A stretch of 64,000 nucleotides of DNA from JBHFEI01 sp041928815. GTDB taxonomy: Bacteria > Pseudomonadota > Alphaproteobacteria > Rhizobiales > Rhizobiaceae. The translations under genes and the position numbers were made by a program. Positions 43,196 to 53,634 of this stretch are shown here, piece after piece. The stretch's first letter is position 1, and every line of letters begins with the position of its first letter. Where the stretch lies: positions 1 to 64,000 of the forward strand of contig NZ_JBHFEI010000003.1 of the NCBI RefSeq assembly GCF_041928815.1. The letters are read 5' to 3'. A model generated the notes under the pieces. It was not told the DNA's origin. It made no database searches and saw only the letters and a list, made by a program, of their open reading frames with translations.

Positions 43196-44477
43196 TCAGG
43201 AAAACCGGTCCTTGATCCGGTGCCAGGGATGGATGTGACGCGCGACCTGCACGGCGACGGGATGCATCGGCACCAGCTTCAGGTCCGTCACCGGCAGCGG
43301 CATGTCGGCATCCTCAAGCTTGCCGGCGGCCCAGAGGCCGACCTTCTGGCCGAGCGTCAGCGAGAGCGCGACGCCGCGCCCGGAATAGATGCCGGCGAAG
43401 ACGACGCCGGGGGCGAGGCGCATCAGCCGGGGTTTCCGGTCCGGCACGGCGCCGAACACACCTTCCCAGTATTCGTCGACCTTCGGCTCCGGCCCCAGCA
43501 TCGGGAATGCGTCGGCGAGCATCTTCTGCGCCTTGGCGAGGCCGCGCGCCTTGGCATTGTGCCAGAGCGTGTGGGTGCCGCCGGTGACGATGCGGAAATC
43601 GCGGTCGTAATGGAAGGCGCGGATGTCACGCCGGGTGTCGGAGACGGCGGGGTTGTCGATCAGGATCTTGCTCCGCAATTCCGGCGGCACCGGCGCGGTC
43701 GCCGCCTGGAACACCTGCATCGGGATGATCGCCTGTTCAAGCTTCGGCCAGAATTTGCCGGTCAGCGCATTGGTGGCGAGCACGACCTGGTCGGCGCGCA
43801 CCGAGCCTTGCGCCGTCTTCAGCCGCCAGCCCTTGCCATCGGGCTCGATCGCCTCGACGCGCGAATTCTCGTAGATGGCGACACCTTCGCCGGCGGCGGC
43901 GGCGGCGAAGCCGCAGACGGTGGCGTAAGGGTTGATGTGGCCGCTGTCCTTCGCCATCCAGCCACCGACATAGCGGCTGCCGATGCGGCGCGAGACCTCC
44001 GCCCCGTCAAACCATTCGACGTCATGGCCGAAGGCGCGCCACTCGTCATGGAATTTTCGCACGCGGGCGGCGGCCTGCTCGGAATGGGCCGGCTGGATCC
44101 AGCCGTTCCTGACCTGGTGCCCGTCGATCTGGTATTTCTCCATCAGGCCGAAGGCGGTGCCGGCGGCGGTCGAGACGAGGCCGTTATAGCGCTCGCCGAT
44201 CGTCTTGCCATAGGCCGCCTCGATCTCCGAGGGCGAAGCCTTCGAATGATGCGAGATGACGAGGCCGTTGTTGCGGCCTGATGCTGCCGAGCCGATTTCG
44301 TTGCCCTCGAGCAGCACGACCTTCAGGCCGGTCGAGGCGGCGGCGATCGCCGTCGAGAGACCGGTGAAGCCGCCGCCGGCGACGACGATGTCGGCGGTGA
44401 CGTCCTCCTTCAGCGCCGGATGGCCGGCGCCCGACGGCGCCGTCTTGCGCCAGAGATGCGGCGTCTTCCAGTCGATC

Positions 44478-44485
<8 letters not shown>
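43196..44485 (-). CDS. D-amino acid oxidase/glycine oxidase-family FAD enzyme
   Basis: A 429-residue DAO-family protein, similar in plan to OrdL/PuuB (gamma-glutamylputrescine oxidase-like). The flavin site is VAGGGFTGLSTAIAAA near residue 36, followed by EGNEIGSAASGRNNG near 61, and the C-terminal WEGVFGAVPDRKPRLMRL and GIYSGRGVALS segments that close the FAD domain. It oxidises an amine or amino acid and releases an oxo compound, ammonia and reduced flavin. The start at 44485 overlaps the livF-like gene end (44478), so it is the last gene of the leftward transporter operon. The enzyme probably degrades the imported compound. Confidence 0.9.
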
Positions 44486-45227
<742 letters not shown>

Positions 45228-45977
45228 TGGCTGTCCCCAGATAGGCGTGTTGGACGTCGGCGCTTGCCTGCACCTCGGCCGGCGTTCCCTGAAAGAGCAG
45301 CTTGCCGTGATGCATGACGACGATGCGGTCGCAGAGCGTCATCACCAGATCCATGTCGTGCTCGACGATGATCATGATCCGGTCCGGCGCCTTCAGCGCC
45401 GAAAGTTTTGCGGTCAGTTCCGCCGTCTCCAGATGGTTGAGGCCGGCGGCCGGCTCGTCGAGCAGCAGGACGCGCGGATCACGCACGAGAGCACGGGCGA
45501 TTTCCAGCATGCGCTGGCGGCCGTAGGGCAGGTTGCCGGCATCCTCGTCGCGCCAGCCCTGAAGGTCGAAGAAGGCGAGCTTCTCCATGCAGATCCGCCG
45601 GCGCTCCTTGCTGCGCGCCCGCGCATAGGGCGGCCAGAGCACCTCCTTGACCGAGCGCCCGGCATCCTCGGGATAGAAGCAGACCTCGAGGTTCTCGAGC
45701 GCCGTCATCTGGTCGAAGAGGCGGATGTTCTGGTAGGTGCGGGCAATGCCGGAATTGGCGATCTCGTGCTTTTTCAGCCCGCTGACCTGTTTGCCGTCGA
45801 GCACGATCCTCCCCGCCGAGACCGTGTAGGACCCGGCGGTCATGTTGATCAGCGTCGACTTGCCGGCTCCGTTCGGGCCGATGATGCCGTGGATCAGCCC
45901 CGGCTCGAAGGTGACGGAGACGTCGTCGATGGCGACGTTGCTGCCATACTGCTTGCGAAGATGGTCGAAAACGAGGG

Positions 45978-46961
45978 TCATCGGCGGAACAGCGCTCCGA
46001 ACAGTTTTTCCGGGCCGAAGCCGCGCGGCACGAGGCCGCCCGGGCGGATGATGATCAGCACGACCATCAGCAGGCCGAGGAAGAGGATGCGCCACTCGGC
46101 GAATTCGCGCAGCACCTCCGGCAGGATGATCAGGATGGTGGCGCCGGCGACGATGCCGAGGATGTTGCCGATGCCGCCGACGACGATCAGGAGAACGATC
46201 AGCACCGATTCCTGCAGGGTGAAGCTTTCGGGGCTGACGAAACGCTGCGAGGCGGCGAAGATGACGCCGGCGATCGAGCCGATCGTGGCGCTGGTGGCGA
46301 AGGCCGCGAGCTTGGCGTTGGTCGTGTTGATGCCGACGCCGCGCGCCGCGTCCTGGTCCTCGCGGATCGCCGCCCAGGCCTTGCCGAGGATCGACTTCTC
46401 CATCCGCCAGACGATGATGGCGGTCAGCACCACGGTGAAGACGAGCAGGAAGAAGATCTCGGAGGGCTTTGCGACCGGGATGCCGAGGATGTCGGCCCGG
46501 TCGAGCCGGGCGATGCCCTGCGGACCGTTGGTCAGCCAGTCCATATTGTTCATCACGATGCGGATGATCTCGCCGAAGCCGAGCGTGACGATGGCGAGAT
46601 AGTCGCCCCGGAGCCTCAGCACCGGAAGCCCGAGCAGGATGCCGACGATCGCGCCCATGAAGGCGGCGATCGGCAGGATCAGGAGCAGCGGCAGGTGGAT
46701 GTCGAACTGGCCGCTCGCCAGCAACCCGTAGGTATAGGCGCCGACCGCGTAGAAGGCGACGAAGCCGAGATCGAGGAGACCGGCATAGCCGATGACGATG
46801 TTGAGCCCGATGCCAAGCAGGATGTAGATCAGGAGGCCGTTGACGACGCGGATGTAGTAGTTCGGCAGGAAGGGGGTCGCGACGAGGAGCACGACCGCCG
46901 CGGCGATGATCAGGAATGCGGCCCAGCGCGGCAGGGGCGGGCGCGTGGCGGATGCGGCCAT
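45978..46961 (-). CDS. livM: Branched-chain amino acid-type ABC permease (LivM-like)
   Basis: A 327-residue inner-membrane permease with about eight hydrophobic segments. GYAGLLDLGFVAFYAVGAY near residue 58 and LRGDYLAIVTLGFGEIIRI near 118 are the LivM family blocks; GKAWAAIREDQDAARGVGIN near 205 is the ATPase-coupling loop. Its ATG overlaps the livH stop. Confidence 0.95.
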   Translation of the reverse strand: MAASATRPPLPRWAAFLIIAAAVVLLVATPFLPNYYIRVVNGLLIYILLGIGLNIVIGYAGLLDLGFVAFYAVGAYTYGLLASGQFDIHLPLLLILPIAAFMGAIVGILLGLPVLRLRGDYLAIVTLGFGEIIRIVMNNMDWLTNGPQGIARLDRADILGIPVAKPSEIFFLLVFTVVLTAIIVWRMEKSILGKAWAAIREDQDAARGVGINTTNAKLAAFATSATIGSIAGVIFAASQRFVSPESFTLQESVLIVLLIVVGGIGNILGIVAGATILIILPEVLREFAEWRILFLGLLMVVLIIIRPGGLVPRGFGPEKLFGALFRR

Positions 46962-47911
46962 CAGAATTCCCTCTTGTAGACCATGCTTTCTTCCGAGACC
47001 GGCTCGCCGAGCAGGCCGGCGGGGCGGAAGAGCAGCACGAGGATGAGGATGGCGAAGGCGAGCACGTCGCGGTATTCGGTGCCGATGGCGCCGCCCGAGA
47101 GGATCGGCAGCAGCGCCGTGCCGCCGACCTCGACGAAGGCGAGGATGAAGGCGCCGAGCATCGCGCCGGGGATCGAGCCGATACCGCCGAGGATGGCGGC
47201 GGTGAAGGCCTTGAGGCCGACCACTGCGCCCATGCTCGGGGTCATGATGCCGTAATAGCTCGAATAGAGGATGCCGCCGGCGGCTCCGAGCACGGGCCCG
47301 AGGAAGAAGATCAGGCTGATCGAGGCATTGACGTTGATGCCGAGGAGCTGCGCCGTCGGCCGGCTTTCCGACACGGCGCGCACGACGATGCCGAGGCGCG
47401 AGCGGTTGACGAAGAGATGCAGGCCCCCCATCAGCAGGAAGGAGGCGACGAGGATGCCGATCTGCACCGAGGTCACCGTGCCGCCGAGGATCTCGTAGCG
47501 CTGGACGGGAAAGAAGCTCGGGAAGACGCGCGGCTGCGGCCCGGCGGCGATCTGCACGCCGGTGACCAGCGACAGCGACACGCCGAGCGAGCTCAGCATC
47601 GGGGCGAGCCGCGTCGAGCTGCGCAGCGGCTTGTAGGCCAGACGCTCGATGCCGACGCCGATCGCCCCGACGGCGAGCACCGCGCCGAAGAAGGCGACGG
47701 TGAGCGCGAAGGCGCCGGCCGCGCCGATGTCCGGCAGCATGAGGACGAGCAGGACGAAGGCGGCATAGGCGCCGAGCATGAACATTTCGCCATGGGCGAA
47801 ATTGATCATGCGCAGCACGCCGTAGACCATGGTGTAGCCGAGCGCGATCAGCGCATAGATCGCGCCGATCGTCAGCGCGTTGAACGTCTGCTGGACGATG
47901 GTTCCTAGCAT
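46961..47911 (-). CDS. livH: Branched-chain amino acid-type ABC permease (LivH-like)
   Basis: A 316-residue inner-membrane permease. GAIYALIALGYTMVYGVLRMINFAHGEMFMLGAY in the first 50 residues is characteristic of LivH, and GLKAFTAAILGGIGSIPGAMLG near 228 is the conserved C-terminal block. It follows the binding-protein gene after about 240 bases in which I see only short imperfect hairpins. Confidence 0.95.
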   Translation of the reverse strand: MLGTIVQQTFNALTIGAIYALIALGYTMVYGVLRMINFAHGEMFMLGAYAAFVLLVLMLPDIGAAGAFALTVAFFGAVLAVGAIGVGIERLAYKPLRSSTRLAPMLSSLGVSLSLVTGVQIAAGPQPRVFPSFFPVQRYEILGGTVTSVQIGILVASFLLMGGLHLFVNRSRLGIVVRAVSESRPTAQLLGINVNASISLIFFLGPVLGAAGGILYSSYYGIMTPSMGAVVGLKAFTAAILGGIGSIPGAMLGAFILAFVEVGGTALLPILSGGAIGTEYRDVLAFAILILVLLFRPAGLLGEPVSEESMVYKREF

Positions 47912-48148
47912 GGGGAGCCCCGCTTGATGTGCGACGACGGGGGAGGCTCGGGCGCGGCATGCCGGGCGGCGCCGGCCGCAGCCGACACTCTCGATCCGTC
48001 ACATGCGACCGCGCGGGCCCGTTCGTCTCTGGCGCCGAAAACCTCGAAACGACCGGCTCTGGCCTTGCCGGCACTGCCCGAGGACGCACCGTCGATGATG
48101 CGACGGCGCGGCCTCGTTGGCAACGGCCCTGCCGGCCGGCCGGTGCGT

Positions 48149-49258
48149 TTACTTCTGGCCGATGAGGACGAAGTTCTTGCCTTCGACCTTGTAGAGGTAG
48201 GAGGGGGCAACCTTCAGCTCGCCGATCTCGTCGAATTCGAGCTCGCCGACGGCGGTCGAGACCTTCACGGCATGCAGCGCGTCGTTCATCTCCTCGCGCG
48301 ACAGGCCCTTGGTCGTCTTCAGCACCTGTTCGAGGATCTGGCCCTGGGTGTAGCCGTAGATCGAGTAGGGGCCGGCCTCCTCGCCATACTTCTCCTTGTA
48401 GAGCTTGGCGAATTCGGCGATCGCCGGCGACGCGTCCATCGGCGGGACCTGGATGGCGACGAGCGTGCCCTGGATATTGGCCTCGCCGGCCTGGTCGATC
48501 AGCTCGGGCGTGTAGCCGCCGTCCGGAACCATCAGCGTCGCGGTGACGCCCTGCTCGTGCATCTGCTTGGCGAAGAGGGCGAGCTGCGGCATGACGGCGC
48601 CGAGATAGATCGCGTCGGGCTTCAGCGTCTTGATCTGGGCCAGCACGGCGGTGAAATCGACGTCGGTCGGCGCCACCGCGAAGGTGTTCAGCACCTTGCC
48701 GCCGCCTTCCTGGAAATTCTTGCCGAAGATCTCGGAGATGCCCTGGCCGAAGACCTGCTTGTCGTTGACGATGACGGCGGTCTTGGCGCCGAGCTCCTTC
48801 AGCGCGTATTCGGCCGGAAGCAGGGCGCCGGCGAGATCGTTGGCGACCGGGCGGACCATGAACTTGTAGCCCTGCTGCGTCAGCGCCGGGTTCGAGCCGA
48901 AGGTCATGTTCGGCAGCGAGCATTCCTCGTAGATCGGCAGGGTCGACTGGGCGACGCCGGAATTGAAGTTGACGACGGTGATGACGACGTCGTCGTCGTC
49001 GCAGAACTTCTGCGCGACGAGCGTGCCTTCGCGCGGGTCGGCCTTATCGTCCTGCTGGTTGTACTTGATCGTGACGCCGTTGACGCCGCCGGCCTCGTTC
49101 AGCTTGTCGACATAGAGCTTGAAGCCGTTGTGCCAGGTGGTGCCGAAGAAGGCCTGGGGGCCGGAGATGGGGCCGGCGATGCCGACGGTGATTTCCTCCG
49201 CCTGGACCTGCGAGGCGAGCATGGTGGTGCCCAGAAGGGCGGCAATCAGGTATTTCAT
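48149..49258 (-). CDS. Branched-chain amino acid-type ABC substrate-binding protein
   Basis: A 369-residue periplasmic binding protein of the Leu/Ile/Val (peripla_BP_6) type. A signal peptide MKYLIAALLGTTMLASQVQA precedes EEITVGIAGPISGPQAFFG, the canonical mature start. Later blocks include NFNSGVAQSTLPIYEE near residue 95, FGQGISEIFGKNFQEGGGKVL near 178 and DAIYLGAVMPQLALFAKQM near 217. The start at 49258 is chosen over ATG 49264 because AAGGGG is optimally spaced. Ligand is likely an amino acid or amide-like compound. Confidence 0.94.
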   Translation of the reverse strand: MKYLIAALLGTTMLASQVQAEEITVGIAGPISGPQAFFGTTWHNGFKLYVDKLNEAGGVNGVTIKYNQQDDKADPREGTLVAQKFCDDDDVVITVVNFNSGVAQSTLPIYEECSLPNMTFGSNPALTQQGYKFMVRPVANDLAGALLPAEYALKELGAKTAVIVNDKQVFGQGISEIFGKNFQEGGGKVLNTFAVAPTDVDFTAVLAQIKTLKPDAIYLGAVMPQLALFAKQMHEQGVTATLMVPDGGYTPELIDQAGEANIQGTLVAIQVPPMDASPAIAEFAKLYKEKYGEEAGPYSIYGYTQGQILEQVLKTTKGLSREEMNDALHAVKVSTAVGELEFDEIGELKVAPSYLYKVEGKNFVLIGQK

Positions 49259-49405
49259 CGTCATTCCCCTTATCTTGTTTCGCTCCGGCCCGTGCTGGCG
49301 AGGCGTCGTCATGGATGCGCGGCAAGCCGCCATCGGACCTGTCGGGAACCCGCTCCCTGCGACCGACGAGGGGCATCACACCAGACATCGGCGGCGACGT
49401 CAAGA

Positions 49406-49417
49406 AAAGTGTCGACA
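49406..49417 (+). promoter_or_regulatory. Candidate GntR/FCD operator upstream of the Liv operon
   Basis: AAAGTGTCGACA, with the palindrome TGTCGACA at 49410-49417, followed by an AT-rich stretch containing AATGCATT. It is in the gap between the GntR gene end and the binding-protein gene start and resembles 41230-41241 at 11 of 12 bases. Confidence 0.5.
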
Positions 49418-49451
49418 TTAATGCATTCAAATTTGTAGATTGGCGCCGGGG

Positions 49452-50249
49452 TCAGCTTTCGCCGGCCTCGCGGCCGCGGCGGCGCCCTTCCGCATCGCCG
49501 ACATAGACCTTCAGGAGGGCATCCTTGAGCGCGCGCTTGGTGGCCGAGACGGTCATGACGATGTGGGATTTCAACAGCTCCACCCCCTTGCCGGCATCGC
49601 GCGCGAGCGCGGCGTCGACGATGCGCGAATGGGCGGTCACCTGGTCCTGGTCGTGACTGACATGCTGGATCTGGATGCGGCGGATGAAGCGGATGCGGGC
49701 GTTGATCGTCGCCAGCTGGTTGCGGATCTCCGGATTGCCGGAGAGCTCGGCGATCAGCAGGTGAAACCCCTCGTCGAGCTGCAGGATCTCGTCCGGGTCG
49801 CGTTCGCGGTAGCGGATGCTCGCCGCCTGCCAGTAGGTGTTCAGCCTGTCGAGGTCCGCATCCGTCCCGCGCTCGCACATCAGCGTGAAGGCGGCGCATT
49901 CGATGATCGAGCGCAGTTCGTAGAGATCGAGCAGGTCGTCGATGTCGAGCGCGCGGAAGAAGAAGCCGCGGTTCGGCGTCAGCGCGACGAAGCCCTCGCT
50001 CGCCAGCCGGTTCAGCGCCTCGCGGATCGGCGTGCGCGACAGGCCGAGCGAGCGTGCGAGCTGCACCTCGTTGATCCTCTCGTCGGGCTTCAGCTGGAAT
50101 TCGACCAGCTGCTTGCGGATGATCGCATAGGCCTTCTCGCTGCTGTCGGCGCTGCGGCGCGGGTCCTTGGCGGGTTTCGGCGCCTTGTCCGTCTTCGCGC
50201 TCGCGGCGGTCGCCGGCTTGCGCGCCGGCTTCGTCTTCTCGATCGTCAT
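49452..50249 (-). CDS. GntR-family regulator with FCD domain
   Basis: A 265-residue regulator. The first 38 residues are Lys/Pro/Ala-rich (KPARKPATAASAKTDKAP), an unusual basic tail. Then comes the winged helix with INEVQLARSLGLSRTPIREALNRLASEGFV, the GntR signature, and an FCD effector domain with LDEGFHLLIAELSGNPEI (metal-binding His) and HSRIVDAAL. It lies immediately upstream of the Liv operon on the same strand and is the likely regulator of it and of the genes near 41230. Confidence 0.92.
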   Translation of the reverse strand: MTIEKTKPARKPATAASAKTDKAPKPAKDPRRSADSSEKAYAIIRKQLVEFQLKPDERINEVQLARSLGLSRTPIREALNRLASEGFVALTPNRGFFFRALDIDDLLDLYELRSIIECAAFTLMCERGTDADLDRLNTYWQAASIRYRERDPDEILQLDEGFHLLIAELSGNPEIRNQLATINARIRFIRRIQIQHVSHDQDQVTAHSRIVDAALARDAGKGVELLKSHIVMTVSATKRALKDALLKVYVGDAEGRRRGREAGES

Positions 50250-50323
50250 TCCACAAAACCTCGAAACGGCAGCATGCCGCCCGTCGCCGCGGGAGGCTCG
50301 GCGGGGCAGCGGAAAGGGAAACC

Positions 50324-51085
50324 ATGATTATCGGAATTCTCGGCGTCGGTCATCTGGCGCATTCCATCCTTCGCAGGCTGATCGCCAGCGGCCATCCGCC
50401 CGCGGGCCTGCTTTTGTCCCCGCGCGGGCAGGCGGCCAGGCTGTCCGCTGAATACATGATCCCGCTGGCCGCAGACAACCATGCGCTGGTCGAAAGCTCG
50501 GACATCGTGCTGCTCGCCGTCCGGCCGGCCCATGCGGCGGGAGCCGTTGCCGGCCTGCCCTGGCGGGAGCGCCACCTGATCGTCTCGGCCTGCGCCGGCG
50601 TCCCGATCGCCGTTCTGGAGAAGGCCGCCCTTCGCGCGCGGGTGATGCGCATCATGCCGGTCACGGCCTGCGAGGTCGGCGCGAGCCCGACGACCGCGTT
50701 TCCCGACATCGCTGAAGCCCGCATCCTGCTCGATCCGCTCGGGCCGGTGATCCCGCTCAAGGCCGAAGCCGACTTCGAGATCGCCACCGTCAGCGCCGCG
50801 ATCTACGGCTGGGCGCAGGAGCTGATCCGGCTTGCCGCCAACTGGCAGGCGGCCGAGGGGCTCGATCCCGAAACCGCGCGGCGCCTGGTGGCGCTGACCT
50901 TTTCCGGCGCCGGGCGGTTGATCGCCGAGAAGCCGGAGGGCATGGAACGGCTGCTCGAGGAACTGGTCACGCCGGGCGGCATCACCGAGCGGGGCCTTGA
51001 CGTGTTGCGCGGGCGGGACGTGCCGCAGGCCTGGACGGAGGCCTGCGCCGCGGTCATCGACAAGCTGAAGGCGACGGCGGACTGA
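50324..51085 (+). CDS. Pyrroline-5-carboxylate reductase-family protein
   Basis: A 253-residue NAD(P)-binding protein of the ProC family. The Rossmann motif is GILGVGHLAHSILRRL at residue 4, LLAVRPAHAAGAV lies near 65, MRIMPVTACEVG near 107 and the C-terminal signature LVTPGGITERGLDVLRG near 215, as in P5C reductases. It is likely a paralog with a changed imine or ketimine substrate rather than the housekeeping proline enzyme, because it sits divergent to the GntR regulator of an amino-acid-type operon. Confidence 0.85.
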   Translation: MIIGILGVGHLAHSILRRLIASGHPPAGLLLSPRGQAARLSAEYMIPLAADNHALVESSDIVLLAVRPAHAAGAVAGLPWRERHLIVSACAGVPIAVLEKAALRARVMRIMPVTACEVGASPTTAFPDIAEARILLDPLGPVIPLKAEADFEIATVSAAIYGWAQELIRLAANWQAAEGLDPETARRLVALTFSGAGRLIAEKPEGMERLLEELVTPGGITERGLDVLRGRDVPQAWTEACAAVIDKLKATAD

Positions 51086-51125
51086 CCGCCGCTGCCCTAT
51101 GGGCGGATCGTCGTCGTGCGGCTGC

Positions 51126-53507
51126 TCAGCCGGCACCCTGCGCGTCCAGCACCTCGGCCGCCTCGACGATCGCCTCGGCATCGATGCCGAAATGGGCGTG
51201 GAGGTCGGCGACCGTGCCGGTCTGGCCGAAATGCTCGACGCCGAGCGAGACCGTCCTGTGGCCGCCGACGGCGCCGAGCCAGCCGAGTGTTGCCGGGTGG
51301 CCGTCGATGACCGTGACGATGCCCGCCGCGCGCGACAGGCCGGCAAGGAGCTGTTCGACATGGCTGATCGCCTGGCGGCTGCCGTGCCTGCGGGCCCGCT
51401 GCGCGGCGGTCCATCCCGCGTTCAGCCGGTCGGCGGAGGTGATCGCGAGTACTGCGACGTCGCCGTGACGGCCGGCGAGACGCCCGGCCGCGGCGAGCGC
51501 CGCCGGCGCCACGACGCCCTGATAGGCGACGACGACGCGGCTGCGCGGCGAGGGCGGACGCAGCCAGTAGGCGCCGTCGATGACGCCCTGGCGGAAGGCC
51601 GGGTCCTCGCGGCGCAGCGCCACCTGCTCGAGCGGGCGCGTCGTCAGCCGCAGATAGACCGAGCCGCCGGTCTGGTCGCGCAGCCAGGTGCGCGCGTCAT
51701 GGGTTGCCGCACCGTCGCGCTGCATATAGTCGAAGGCCCAGTCGACGATGACCGAGAGCTCGTCGAGGAAGGCCGGTTCGAAGCTCGCGAGCCCGTCCTG
51801 GCTGATCCCGATCAGCGGCGAGCCGATCGACTGGTGCGCGCCGCCTTCCGGCGCCAGCGTCACCCCCGAGGGCGTGCCGACGATCATGAAGCGGGAATCC
51901 TGGTAGCAGGCGTAGTTCAGCGCATCGAGGCCGCGGGCGACGAAGGGATCGTAGACCGTGCCGACCGGCAGCAGCCGCTCGCCGAAGAGCGCATGGGAGA
52001 GGCCGGCGGCGCCGAGCAGCAGGAAGAGGTTCATCTCGGCGATGCCGAGCTCGATGTGCTGGCCGGCCGGGCCGAACTCCCATTTCTGCGCCGAGGGCAC
52101 CCGCTCGTCGCGGAACGTGTCGGCGCGGCGGTCGCGCGAGAAGAGCCCGCGCCGGTTGACCCAGGGTCCGAGATTGGTCGAGACGGTGACATCGGGCGCC
52201 ATGGTGACGATGCGCCCGGCGAGCGGATCGTCGCGCTGGGCGAGCCGGTCGAGGATCTTGCCGAAGCCCGCCTGGGTCGAAAGCTCGCGGTCGTCGAGGA
52301 AGACGGGTCCCGGAGCGGGAAGGGCAGGGGCGGTGAAGCGCCGCGTGCCGCGGGCGAAGAACGGCACCGTGGCGAGGAAATCGCGAAGCGCCCCAGGTTC
52401 GGGAACGGCGCAGAACGGCTCCCATTCCCGTCCCTCGGCGACGCCGATCCGGGCGCGGAACGTTTCCATCTGCGCCTTCGTCATCAGGCCGGCATGGTTG
52501 TCCTTGTGGCCGGCGAGCGGCGTGCCCCAGCCCTTCACCGTATAGGCGACGAAGACCGTCGGCCGGTCGTGGTCGACGCTCCGGAAGGCGTGGACGAGGG
52601 TTTCGAGGCAGTGGCCGCCGAGATGGCTCATCAGGTCGGAAAGTTCGTCGTCGCTGCGGGCGGAAAGAAGCGCGGCGACGCCGGGCTCGGCGCCGATCTC
52701 GTCCGTCAGTCGCCTGCGCCAGGCCGCGCCGCCCTGGAAAGTGAGCGCCGAATAGAGCGGGTTCGGGCAGGCGTCGATCCAGCGGCGCAGCGCCTCGCCG
52801 CCCGGCTCGCGGAAGGCCGCCTGCTGCAGCGCCCCGTATTTGACCACCTTCACGTCCCAGCCGAAGGCGGTGAAGATGCCCTCGATGCGCTGCCACAGCC
52901 CCTCGCGCACCACGCCGTCGAGGCTCTGGCGATTGTAGTCGATCACCCACCAGGTGTTGCGCAGGTCGTGCTTCCAGCCTTCCTGCAGGCACTCGTAGAC
53001 ATTGCCCTCGTCGAGCTCGGCATCGCCGACCAGCGCCACCATCCGGCCTGCCGGCCGGTCCTTCGACCAGGACTTGGCGGCGATGTAGTCCTGCACGATC
53101 GAGGCGAAGGCGGTGATCGCCACGCCGAGGCCGACGGAACCCGTGGAGAAGTCGACATCGTCGACGTCCTTGGTGCGGCTCGGATAGGACTGCGCGCCGC
53201 CGAAGCCGCGAAAGCGTTCGAGCTTGTCCTGCGTCTGGTTGCCCATCAGATACTGGATGGCGTGGAAGACGGGGGCCGCGTGCGGCTTGACCGCGACGCG
53301 GTCCTCCGGCCGCAGCACATGGAAATAGAGCGCCGTCAGGATCGAGACGAGCGAGGCGGAGGAGGCCTGGTGGCCGCCGACCTTCACATCGTCCTTCTCC
53401 CGGATGTGGTTGGCGTTGTGGATCATCCAGCAGGCGTGCCACAGCACCTGCCGCTCCAGGTCCCGCAGGCGCGCCAGCGCCTCGGGCGCCATCACCGGTT
53501 CCGTCAT
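51126..53507 (-). CDS. Homodimeric 2-oxoacid dehydrogenase E1-like / transketolase-like enzyme
   Basis: A 793-residue thiamine-diphosphate enzyme related to AceE (pyruvate dehydrogenase E1, about 887 residues) but lacking the long N-terminus. The ThDP motif is VGDAELDEGN at about residue 156 followed by NRQSLDG; GHQASSASLVSILTALYF near 45 and FSTGSVGLGVAITAF near 120 match AceE blocks; the pyrimidine-binding part is near QKWEFGPAGQHIELGIAEMNLF (about 480). It resembles the product of Pseudomonas mdeB, an E1-like protein paired with methionine gamma-lyase. E2 and E3 genes are absent here. GGGAGGAG precedes ATG 53507. The Lrp gene 127 bases upstream is a likely regulator. Confidence 0.85.
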   Translation of the reverse strand: MTEPVMAPEALARLRDLERQVLWHACWMIHNANHIREKDDVKVGGHQASSASLVSILTALYFHVLRPEDRVAVKPHAAPVFHAIQYLMGNQTQDKLERFRGFGGAQSYPSRTKDVDDVDFSTGSVGLGVAITAFASIVQDYIAAKSWSKDRPAGRMVALVGDAELDEGNVYECLQEGWKHDLRNTWWVIDYNRQSLDGVVREGLWQRIEGIFTAFGWDVKVVKYGALQQAAFREPGGEALRRWIDACPNPLYSALTFQGGAAWRRRLTDEIGAEPGVAALLSARSDDELSDLMSHLGGHCLETLVHAFRSVDHDRPTVFVAYTVKGWGTPLAGHKDNHAGLMTKAQMETFRARIGVAEGREWEPFCAVPEPGALRDFLATVPFFARGTRRFTAPALPAPGPVFLDDRELSTQAGFGKILDRLAQRDDPLAGRIVTMAPDVTVSTNLGPWVNRRGLFSRDRRADTFRDERVPSAQKWEFGPAGQHIELGIAEMNLFLLLGAAGLSHALFGERLLPVGTVYDPFVARGLDALNYACYQDSRFMIVGTPSGVTLAPEGGAHQSIGSPLIGISQDGLASFEPAFLDELSVIVDWAFDYMQRDGAATHDARTWLRDQTGGSVYLRLTTRPLEQVALRREDPAFRQGVIDGAYWLRPPSPRSRVVVAYQGVVAPAALAAAGRLAGRHGDVAVLAITSADRLNAGWTAAQRARRHGSRQAISHVEQLLAGLSRAAGIVTVIDGHPATLGWLGAVGGHRTVSLGVEHFGQTGTVADLHAHFGIDAEAIVEAAEVLDAQGAG

Positions 53508-53634
53508 GCTCTCCTCCCTCGCTCCCGTTGCCCGGCGAGATTACGCCGGCAGAGGCGGAAAAGCTTGCCGGATATCTCCGGAGCCGGCGCGGTCGCCGGC
53601 AGGATCGACCGGATCCGGGCCGCATCCGGGTCAA

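Noticed and set aside
45978..48923. A 981-codon minus-strand frame covering livM, livH and part of the binding protein
   Set aside because: Only its last third is livM; the rest is an out-of-frame reading of livH and the binding-protein gene, recognisable by Arg/Pro-rich low-complexity sequence.
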